From positions 1 through 41,897 of the IMG/VR virus record IMGVR_UViG_3300043395_001834: a stretch of DNA of 41,897 bases. One strand, 5' to 3'. Shown in pieces: positions 16,635 to 21,491 of the stretch. Origin of the DNA: a virus. The stretch's first letter is position 1. Every line of letters starts with the position of its first letter. The notes under the pieces were generated by a model. It searched no databases, was not told the origin of the DNA, and saw nothing but the letters and a program-made list of their open reading frames with translations. A program made the translations under genes and the position numbers.

Positions 16635-16915
16635 GGTGAAGGGAGGAGTGAGGGCGTAGCAGGGAGCCGGCGGGAGCCGGCGACAAGCCCGAGCGATTCC
16701 CGGCACCTGAATGAGGGTGAGATTGAGGTGTTGGTTGTTGTTGTTTAAGGCTGTTGTTGGCTGTTGATAGGAGAGACAACAGGAGATGAGAGGGAGATAC
16801 AGGGGGAGTGAGGTGATGGGAGTGAGGTGGGGAGAGGTTGAGATTGCAGAGTCCGGTGGGAATGCAACCAAGGGGGAGGGAGGGGAGGTGAGCTCGCTTG
16901 CTCCTGGCCTGAGCG

Positions 16916-16932
16916 CGGCCGCAGGGCGGCCG
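16916..16932. repeat. GC-rich perfect hairpin
   Basis: CGGCCGC (16916-16922) pairs with GCGGCCG (16926-16932) around AGG. There is no T tract on either side, so it is not an intrinsic terminator. Confidence 0.55.
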
Positions 16933-16995
16933 GCTCCGGGACGGCCATCCGCGGCGCTCGGCACCTGGTGGGTGGAGGTTGCGGGAGCTCACCTG

Positions 16996-17009
16996 TTGAC
17001 AGCAGGCAA
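16996..17009 (+). promoter_or_regulatory. boundary motif copy / possible early rightward promoter
   Basis: TTGACAGCAGGCAA matches the motif at 11 of 14 positions. TTGACA is also a consensus -35 box; 17 bases later is TCTCAT (17019-17024), a 4/6 match to -10. It is the best-placed candidate promoter for the early cassette that starts at 17075. Confidence 0.45.
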
Positions 17010-17028
17010 GGTGTGTGATCTCATTGGT

Positions 17029-17065
17029 GCATGAGGTGTCGTTGCCTCATGCGTGAACCTTGCAA
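17029..17065 (+). promoter_or_regulatory. leader hairpin and first CCTTGCAA box
   Basis: GCATGAGG (17029-17036) pairs perfectly with CCTCATGC (17045-17052), immediately followed by GTGAACCTTGCAA (17053-17065). The box ends 9 bases before the ATG at 17075. This is the first member of the box series that precedes the small early genes. Confidence 0.5.
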
Positions 17066-17074
17066 CCACAGCCA

Positions 17075-17293
17075 ATGACCGCCACCTACACCGCCACCAC
17101 GCTTAACGGCCAGACCGTGAAGCGCAGCAGCAAGACCCGCACCTACACCCATTGCGTCGTTAACGGCAGCGAGGCTGTCACCTGGTGCGGCAGCCTGCAG
17201 CTGGCTCAAAAACAGCTGGCGAAGTATCAGCGCACTCCTGCCGCAACCGTGTGTGGCGTGCAATTCGCCATTGCGGAAGCTGTTGAGATCTGA
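17075..17293 (+). CDS. small early protein, 72 aa
   Basis: The 72-aa product begins MTATYTATTLNGQTVKRSSK and continues TRTYTHCVV, then a helix LQLAQKQLAKYQRT. The threonine/tyrosine-rich beta pattern followed by a helix resembles a short protein I associate with picocyanobacteria and their phages; the role is unknown. I chose ATG 17075 over an in-frame TTG at 17060 because the latter lies inside the CCTTGCAA box. First gene of the rightward arm. Confidence 0.55.
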   Translation: MTATYTATTLNGQTVKRSSKTRTYTHCVVNGSEAVTWCGSLQLAQKQLAKYQRTPAATVCGVQFAIAEAVEI

Positions 17294-17302
17294 TCCCTGA
17301 CG

Positions 17303-17365
17303 CTCCTACTGAGGCCAGCCGGCCTCTCTAGGGGCCTCATTGGCTCCCTGTTGTGAACCTTGCAT
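17303..17365 (+). promoter_or_regulatory. structured leader element, copy 1, plus box
   Basis: CTCCTA (17303-17308) pairs with TAGGGG (17329-17334), enclosing GAGGCC (17311-17316)/GGCCTC (17321-17326). The 3' strand of the outer stem can instead pair as GGGGCC with a downstream GGCTCC (about 17342-17347), so the two stems exclude each other. GTGAACCTTGCA (17353-17364) follows and ends 9 bases before the ATG at 17374. Confidence 0.6.
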
Positions 17366-17373
17366 TTGATCTC

Positions 17374-18030
17374 ATGGCCATCGTTTCAGTTGATCAGCGC
17401 TGGTGGGACTGCCCCACCCTTGACACCGCTCAACACCTGGAGGCGACTCTGGGAACGCCACTTGAACTGCCCGAGCACCTGGAGGCAGGCGGATGGGCGA
17501 CTGAGCAAGAGGACGCGCTTTGCCGCTGGTTTGCTCGCCTGACCCACCAGCAGTATGAGCACGTACTGAGAGACAACACCTACAACTCGGAGAATGACCT
17601 CTCAGAGAACTTTGTGTTCTCTGTGTTCGCTCCTGTTGATCGCAGCGACTGGCTCTACTGCGACGACGTGTTCATCGTTGTTGAAACGCACCTTGGTGGC
17701 GATGTGCGCGGCAACTATGGGCCGTTTCAGGTCTTCAGGGTTGACAGCCCGGCAGAGTCTGGGTTCCTGGATTGGACTGTGGGCTGGTGGGCTGAGCCGA
17801 TCAACCCAGACTCTGTGGATCACCTGGCAAAGCTTGAGGACCGCGAGCTTCAACGGGCAAACGATGAGATGGGCCAGGGTTGGAGCTCGCATCCCACCAG
17901 CCACATCCGGGAGCTTCTGTGGCCCAACACTGAGCCCACCTGGAGTGAGCGGCTTGGTTGCTACGTGGCCAGGCTTCGGGACGTGGACTTTGCCGTTCGC
18001 CTGCAACCTGCTGAGCCTTTCTACGGGTGA
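17374..18030 (+). CDS. hypothetical early protein, 218 aa
   Basis: An acidic, tryptophan-rich soluble product of 218 aa with no membrane segments. It includes WWDCPTLDTAQHLEATLG near the start, FVFSVFAPVDRSDWLYCDD in the middle and EPTWSERLGCYVARLRD near the end. I do not recognise a family. I chose ATG 17374 rather than GTG 17353 because GTG 17353 begins the conserved box and the box-to-start spacing then agrees with its neighbours. It is the largest gene of the early cassette and is flanked by structured leader copies on both sides. Confidence 0.6.
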   Translation: MAIVSVDQRWWDCPTLDTAQHLEATLGTPLELPEHLEAGGWATEQEDALCRWFARLTHQQYEHVLRDNTYNSENDLSENFVFSVFAPVDRSDWLYCDDVFIVVETHLGGDVRGNYGPFQVFRVDSPAESGFLDWTVGWWAEPINPDSVDHLAKLEDRELQRANDEMGQGWSSHPTSHIRELLWPNTEPTWSERLGCYVARLRDVDFAVRLQPAEPFYG

Positions 18031-18085
18031 GTGCTGCCTTCCTGTTGCCTGCGCTCAACAGCTGAGCGTAGGCAGCCTTCTGAAG

Positions 18086-18151
18086 CTCCTCCGGAGGCCC
18101 TGGCGGCCTCCCTAGGGGCCTCTCCCGGCTCCTGACGTGAACACCTTGCAA
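18086..18151 (+). promoter_or_regulatory. structured leader element, copy 2, plus box
   Basis: GGAGGCC (18093-18099) pairs with GGCCTCC (18105-18111), inside an outer stem CTCCT (18086-18090) with AGGGG (18114-18118). The alternative GGGGCC/GGCTCC stem is present downstream. ACACCTTGCAA ends at 18151, 9 bases before a GTG at 18161. Confidence 0.6.
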
Positions 18152-18160
18152 TCCCTGGCC

Positions 18161-18337
18161 GTGGCCTACGTCTCACGCTTTGAACTCTCCGGACCGCAGG
18201 CAGCAGCGCTGCTAGCCGCGCTGGATCAACTCACCGGAACGCAGCTTTTCAGCCTGCTGCCCGCAACGCAGCAGGAGCTGAGGTCAGCTCGCCAGCGGTT
18301 GCGCAGCGAGCTGACGCGATCTCTTTATTGCCGCTGA
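18161..18337 (+). CDS. small early protein, 58 aa
   Basis: A helical 58-aa product (GTG at 18161; an in-frame GTG at 18137 would add eight residues encoded by the box). It contains ELSGPQAAALLAALDQLTG and ends with an Arg-rich helix (ELRSARQRLRSELTRSLYCR). Alternating hydrophobic and charged residues suggest a helix-turn or coiled-coil fold. The start was chosen by the constant box-to-start spacing. Function unknown. Confidence 0.45.
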   Translation: MAYVSRFELSGPQAAALLAALDQLTGTQLFSLLPATQQELRSARQRLRSELTRSLYCR

Positions 18338-18348
18338 TCAACCACGTC

Positions 18349-18361
18349 GCACACCTTGCAA
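18349..18361 (+). promoter_or_regulatory. CACCTTGCAA box
   Basis: GCACACCTTGCAA ends 8 bases before ATG 18370. The preceding 15 bases (CCGCTGATCAACCAC) recur before the next gene, where the box is CATCCTGCAA (18657-18666), ending 10 bases before ATG 18677. Confidence 0.5.
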
Positions 18362-18369
18362 TTCCTTCA

Positions 18370-18642
18370 ATGAACACCGCAACCACTGACGCCAGCATCA
18401 CAGCCCGTCACCTGCTGGCCGAATCAACCCGCCGCTGTGATTACCAGCCCTATCAGGCCTACGTGCTAGCCCGCCTGGCCGAAAAGGGAGATGCCGGGTT
18501 TTCGGGCATGTTTTCCCGTGTTGGTGACCTGCTGCAGGCTGCGCAAGAGCTGCAGCGCGAGGGCCTCATTGGCACCATCACCTGCCACGAGTCGCGGATC
18601 ACAGGTCATGCACTTTTCACCGCTACCGCATCAATCCGCTGA
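18370..18642 (+). CDS. small early protein, 90 aa
   Basis: A 90-aa product: TARHLLAESTRRCDYQPYQ, then YVLARLAEKGDAGF, then a helix VGDLLQAAQELQREG, then ITCHESRITGHALFTAT. The helix-rich body ending in a beta hairpin has the look of a small winged-helix DNA-binding fold, but I cannot assign a family. The start was set by the box spacing. It is closely followed by another box-led gene. Confidence 0.55.
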   Translation: MNTATTDASITARHLLAESTRRCDYQPYQAYVLARLAEKGDAGFSGMFSRVGDLLQAAQELQREGLIGTITCHESRITGHALFTATASIR

Positions 18643-18676
18643 TCAACCACGCCGAACATCCTGCAACTGCCGAATC

Positions 18677-18937
18677 ATGCCGAAACTCACCGCTATTCCA
18701 GCCGCAACGCCAGTGCAACTCTGGCCAGCCGAAACCGCTCCCAGCGCTCAGCTTATGGCTGACATACGGGCCGGGATCCGCACGCTTGATTCCTTAGGCG
18801 CAACGGATCACGCCGACTACTGGGCGCAGGAGTTGCACGACGTGGCCGGCTACCCAATCGAGCGGCGCTGGACCCCTGGCGCTTTGCGGTTGATCGAGCG
18901 GGACGTGATGCAGGCCGAGATTGAAGCGCTTGCCTGA
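18677..18937 (+). CDS. small early protein, 86 aa
   Basis: The 86-aa product starts MPKLTAIPAATPVQLWPAET and continues with DIRAGIRTLDSLGATDHADY, YPIERRWTPGALRLIERDVM and an acidic end. Soluble, helical; no family recognised. Its box is a variant (CCTGCAA). It ends two bases before the third structured leader copy. Confidence 0.55.
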   Translation: MPKLTAIPAATPVQLWPAETAPSAQLMADIRAGIRTLDSLGATDHADYWAQELHDVAGYPIERRWTPGALRLIERDVMQAEIEALA

Positions 18938-18939
18938 CG

Positions 18940-19003
18940 CTCCTACGGAGGCCCTTCGGGGCTTCCCTAGGAGCCTCATTGGGCTCCCTGTTGCACCTTG
19001 CAA
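18940..19003 (+). promoter_or_regulatory. structured leader element, copy 3, plus box
   Basis: The best-formed copy. CTCCTA (18940-18945) pairs exactly with TAGGAG (18968-18973). Inside, GGAGGCCC (18947-18954) pairs with GGGCTTCC (18959-18966) around a TTCG tetraloop. GGAGCC (18970-18975) can instead pair with GGCTCC (18982-18987), which breaks the outer stem. GCACCTTGCAA ends at 19003, 8 bases before ATG 19012. There is no T tract, so it is not a simple terminator. Confidence 0.65.
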
Positions 19004-19011
19004 TCCCGAAC

Positions 19012-19170
19012 ATGCACACCAGAGCAAATCCGCGGCTGACCGTCGTGCTGCCGCCTGTTGTATTTGATCGCGTCATGCGCCTATCTACTCAACAGGGCCG
19101 AAGCATGAGTAACCTAGTTGCACACTTAGTAGAGAACGCCTTAGAGCGTCATAAGCCAGACACACAATGA
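19012..19170 (+). CDS. ribbon-helix-helix (CopG/Arc-type) regulator, 52 aa
   Basis: A 52-aa product with the classic layout: a short beta strand PRLTVVLPP (residues 7-15), helix one VFDRVMRLSTQQG (17-29), turn RSMS, and helix two NLVAHLVENALERH (34-47). Dimers of this fold bind DNA through the paired N-terminal strands. It is led by the third structured element, which suggests regulated expression, and lies just upstream of two small exported proteins. A role in control of the early cassette is inferred. Confidence 0.7.
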   Translation: MHTRANPRLTVVLPPVVFDRVMRLSTQQGRSMSNLVAHLVENALERHKPDTQ

Positions 19171-19412
19171 AGCAGCACTTTTGCACCGTGGCGGCCGCAC
19201 TGGCCGCCTTTCTTCAGGCCTCGGTCTGGGCTTATCCGCCAACTAGCGGATACGGCCAACCTGTGACGCCTTATGGGCAGCCATGGGGCCAATCCCAGCA
19301 GCAGCAGATCAACAGCCTTCAGCAGCAGATCTACAGCATTCAGGATCAACGGATGAAGAACTGCGTGAACAGCAAATCCACCTACTGCGGCTGGGATAAG
19401 GGGGGTTGGTGA
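19167..19412 (+). CDS. small exported protein, Gln-rich, 81 aa
   Basis: The start overlaps the RHH stop (ATGA). Residues 1-22 form a signal peptide: basic MKQH, hydrophobic VAAALAAFLQASV, cleavage near WAY. The mature part is rich in G, P, Y and Q, with a glutamine-rich helix (QQQQINSLQQQIYSIQDQR) and two cysteines near the C-terminus (residues ~66 and 74) that could form a disulfide in the periplasm. The function is unknown; a periplasmic or envelope-acting early protein is plausible. Confidence 0.6.
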   Translation: MKQHFCTVAAALAAFLQASVWAYPPTSGYGQPVTPYGQPWGQSQQQQINSLQQQIYSIQDQRMKNCVNSKSTYCGWDKGGW

Positions 19413-19582
19413 TGGACACTGAAACCCTCGTGGCACACCATGTTGAGGCCTTAATTGGCCTCGGCTGGAGGTGGGAAGGCCGCGGCCTCGTGCCGTCTTT
19501 TGATGCCAAGAACTTGACTGCGTTCGATAGTCAAAAGCTGGCCAGTGAAACTGTTAATTTTCCTCTGGGGGATGAAAAGTGA
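19412..19582 (+). CDS. small hypothetical protein, 56 aa
   Basis: ATG 19412 shares a base with the preceding stop (TGATG); the TGA at 19580-19582 overlaps the next GTG. The 56-aa product contains HHVEALIGLGWRWEGRGLVP, a possible short helix-turn-strand fold. The tight coupling on both sides supports translation. No family recognised. Confidence 0.55.
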   Translation: MDTETLVAHHVEALIGLGWRWEGRGLVPSFDAKNLTAFDSQKLASETVNFPLGDEK

Positions 19583-19788
19583 AGGCTCCGCACTTCCTTG
19601 GTTTAGTCATTGGCTTAACTGTTTCTGCACTTTCTGTAGCTTCCGGTGATTCACAGTTCTTTACCGCGGAACACGCCGAAATCTGGCGTGAGCATCTGGT
19701 TGCCCGTGGACTTCTACCTGAGCGTCTCCCGGAGCCGCAAACGTTTGCTAGAGGTCCCCACCATGGCTTTTCACAATGGGGCTACTAG
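19579..19788 (+). CDS. small exported protein, 69 aa
   Basis: GTG 19579 overlaps the previous stop (GTGA). Residues ~5-22 (HFLGLVIGLTVSALSVAS) form a signal peptide or N-terminal membrane anchor; the rest is short and hydrophilic with FTAEHAEIWREHLVARGLLP. It could act in the periplasm or membrane. Local composition is AT-richer than the surroundings. No family recognised. Confidence 0.5.
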   Translation: MKAPHFLGLVIGLTVSALSVASGDSQFFTAEHAEIWREHLVARGLLPERLPEPQTFARGPHHGFSQWGY

Positions 19789-19884
19789 AGCAGTGCGATT
19801 TGAGTGCTGCATTCTGCTGCACATGTGCCTTATTGTGGACTTTATTCCCGTCAGACTTAATGCTTTTTCAAGGCGTAAGTGACG

Positions 19885-19898
19885 TTGAATGCAGTCAA
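19885..19898 (-). promoter_or_regulatory. boundary motif copy upstream of marR-like gene
   Basis: On the minus strand TTGACTGCATTCAA, 12 of 14 matches, 57 bases before the MarR-like ATG and oriented against its transcription. The surrounding gap (19789-19955) also holds TTGACTTAGGTTGACATT, a direct repeat of TTGAC, and a CACCTTGCA box touching the start codon. Confidence 0.5.
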
Positions 19899-19955
19899 GC
19901 AATGCTGCCAATGCTCAACGGTTGACTTAGGTTGACATTGCGAGAGCACCTTGCA

Positions 19956-20306
19956 ATGTCAAACCTATCCAAGCTCCACGCGGCAATGCGTTTTTGCCGA
20001 CGTGAGCATGCCCAGTTGCGGGCCAGTCAGCTTGAGCTGTTGCTGGCCATTGCCCTGAAGCCGGGTCAAACCCAGTCCGAGCTTGCTGCGGACTGCAGCC
20101 TGACTCTTTCCGCTGTCTCCCGAGCAGTGGATGTTCTGGGTTCTAAGGGGCGTAGCGATCAGATCAGCAACGCCACCATGCACTGGATTGAAACCCGCGA
20201 CAACCCGCATGACGAAAGGATCAAGCAGGTTTATTTGACTAAGAAAGGCACCGATTTTCTGCACCTTCTGGAGATGATTAGCTATGGCGGTACGGTTTCG
20301 GAGTGA
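19956..20306 (+). CDS. MarR-family winged-helix regulator, 116 aa
   Basis: The 116-aa product has a helix-turn-helix region QSELAADCSLTLSAVSRAVDVL (about residues 40-61), followed by the winged segment characteristic of MarR proteins, RDNPHDERIKQVYLTKKG (about 81-98), with the D-x-R-x5-LT-x-x-G pattern. MarR dimers bind near-palindromic operators of roughly 14-20 bp. It overlaps the integrase start by 23 bases, so the two are co-expressed. I chose ATG 19956; an in-frame TTG at 19932 is possible. A lysis-lysogeny or early-gene repressor role is inferred from context. Confidence 0.8.
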   Translation: MSNLSKLHAAMRFCRREHAQLRASQLELLLAIALKPGQTQSELAADCSLTLSAVSRAVDVLGSKGRSDQISNATMHWIETRDNPHDERIKQVYLTKKGTDFLHLLEMISYGGTVSE

Positions 20307-21312
20307 CCGCAATAAGTGGTTCGCTCAAATCACAACTGAAACAGGCCGAATCTCGAAGTCATTCGAGACCGAACAGGAGGCCGCGCAATGGGAGGCCGCG
20401 GCCAAGGCCGCCATGGCTCAACAGCTGAAGGCCCAGGAGGTCAAGGAGGTGGCGCCTGCCACCGGCTCTGTTGGCCAGCTAGTTCGCTTGTGCGAGCGGT
20501 TGGACTGGGCAGGGAAGGATCCCTCGCAGCTTCAGAACGCGCAGCGCCTGGCCCGGTTGCTGGGCTCTGACACCCACATCAGCGAGCTCACCATGGCCCG
20601 CCTCGATGATCTGGTGGCCGAACTTCGGATCGCGGGGCCAGGGGGTGAGCCCCTGAGCAACACCACCATCAGGAAGTACCTGAACGCGGCCAGCGTCATG
20701 TTGAAGCGAGCCTGCCGGCTGGGCTTCATCAATCAGATGCCCCTCATGCCCGAGGGGCGGACCTTGCCGCTGCCGGAGCCACGCGATCTGGTGATTCCAG
20801 ACGAGTGGTTCGGGGCCATGCTCGACGCGATGGAAAAACGGGAGCACCGCATGGCTGTGGCACTCACCCTGTTCCTGCGTCGCGTTGGTTGCCGTGTGGG
20901 CGAGGCGCTGGACCTGACCTGGGACAGGGTGGACCTTGGGGCACGAACATTACAGTTTGTGAAAACCAAGGGAGCCATGCCTCGTCGCATTCCGATGGAT
21001 GACGAGGTGCTTTCCATCGTCAAGGCGATGAAGGCCAGGGGTGGCAGCAAGGTCTTCCGGATCTCGTACTGGTGGTACCTGTGCAACTACAACGATGCCA
21101 AGCATGAGGCTTGCGATGCCCTCGGCTTAGGTGACACTGTGCGACGCGAATGGGTCATCCACACGCTGCGCCACACCAGAATCACCGAGCTGGCACGTCT
21201 TGGCTGGCAGGCCCCTGCGATCCAGCAGTGGGCAGGCCACAAGAACCTGGCCGTCACCCAGCGGTACATCCACGCCGCCGGTATCAACCTTCAGGAGCTC
21301 CTCCAATGTTGA
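20284..21312 (+). CDS. int: tyrosine recombinase (integrase)
   Basis: A 342-aa tyrosine recombinase. It has an N-terminal arm-binding-like region (1-60), a SAM-like core-binding helix bundle (~62-155), and a catalytic domain with Arg204 (GCRVGEAL), Lys near 227-229, His293-x-x-Arg296 (HTLRHT), His319 (WAGHK) and the nucleophile Tyr328 (RYIHA). The full catalytic set is present, so it should be active. The tRNA-like attP lies directly downstream. Its presence next to the RNA polymerase gene recalls P-SSP7-type cyanopodoviruses. The stop codon overlaps a boundary motif copy. Confidence 0.93.
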   Translation: MAVRFRSDRNKWFAQITTETGRISKSFETEQEAAQWEAAAKAAMAQQLKAQEVKEVAPATGSVGQLVRLCERLDWAGKDPSQLQNAQRLARLLGSDTHISELTMARLDDLVAELRIAGPGGEPLSNTTIRKYLNAASVMLKRACRLGFINQMPLMPEGRTLPLPEPRDLVIPDEWFGAMLDAMEKREHRMAVALTLFLRRVGCRVGEALDLTWDRVDLGARTLQFVKTKGAMPRRIPMDDEVLSIVKAMKARGGSKVFRISYWWYLCNYNDAKHEACDALGLGDTVRREWVIHTLRHTRITELARLGWQAPAIQQWAGHKNLAVTQRYIHAAGINLQELLQC

Positions 21313-21322
21313 ACGCTGTCTA
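21309..21322 (-). promoter_or_regulatory. boundary motif copy at the int stop codon
   Basis: The minus strand reads TAGACAGCGTTCAA, 12 of 14 matches, oriented against int and RNAP transcription, at the left edge of the attP region. Confidence 0.5.
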
Positions 21323-21339
21323 GTACCTGAGACTTGGTT

Positions 21340-21449
21340 GCAACCAGAGCAACCAAAATGCAACCAAACCGCCCAAAACCCTTGTGGGGGTCTAGCAATC
21401 TGGTGAATGCAGCGGACTCATAATCCGAGCAAAGATTGCCAGTAGGCAA
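21340..21449 (+). other. candidate attP with 5'-half tRNA(CAT) and arm repeats
   Basis: Three GCAACC repeats at 21340, 21349 and 21360 look like integrase arm-type sites. A segment from about 21386 to 21427 resembles the 5' half of a tRNA: a D-arm-like part with GGTGAATGC, then a perfect anticodon arm CGGA(CTCATAA)TCCG at 21413-21427 with anticodon CAT. Sequence after the anticodon arm lacks the GGTTCGA T-arm, so this is not a complete tRNA gene. An inverted repeat TTGCC/GGCAA (21436-21440/21445-21449) follows. This is what an attP core matching a host tRNA anticodon arm would look like. Confidence 0.65.
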
Positions 21450-21491
21450 GAAGCCAGCCCTCACAGGGGATCCCCACTGAGATCTCCGAGA

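Larger units (their letters stand above)
16072..17074. other. ~1 kb non-coding divergence region, candidate origin / packaging / promoter region
   Basis: No convincing gene lies here; the open frames are proline-rich low-complexity reads. The left part (to ~16.5 kb) is C-rich on the + strand and the right part (~16.53-16.9 kb) is G-rich, so strand composition switches near 16.52 kb. Four inverted repeats cluster at 16338-16516, and a G-tract block follows. An AT-richer island at 16125-16220 contains TATGAT at 16208-16213, a possible -10 element. Boundary-motif copies lie near both edges (16105-16118 leftward, 16996-17009 rightward). Both arms are transcribed away from it. Confidence 0.6.

Noticed and set aside
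16209-16992. Open frames on both strands in the divergence region, including proline-rich ones of over 100 codons
   Set aside because: They mirror each other on opposite strands, are low complexity, lack ribosome sites and follow from the C-rich/G-rich composition.
17741-17754. TTGACAGCCC inside the 218-aa gene
   Set aside because: Internal to a gene, dyad half absent; likely chance coding sequence.
19763-19882. 39-codon hydrophobic ORF in the gap before the MarR-like gene
   Set aside because: Mostly overlaps nothing but has no ribosome site, box or coupling; too weak to annotate.
21386-21449. Complete tRNA gene at the CAT anticodon arm
   Set aside because: There is no T arm and no acceptor 3' strand; only the 5' half resembles a tRNA, so it was called an attP core.
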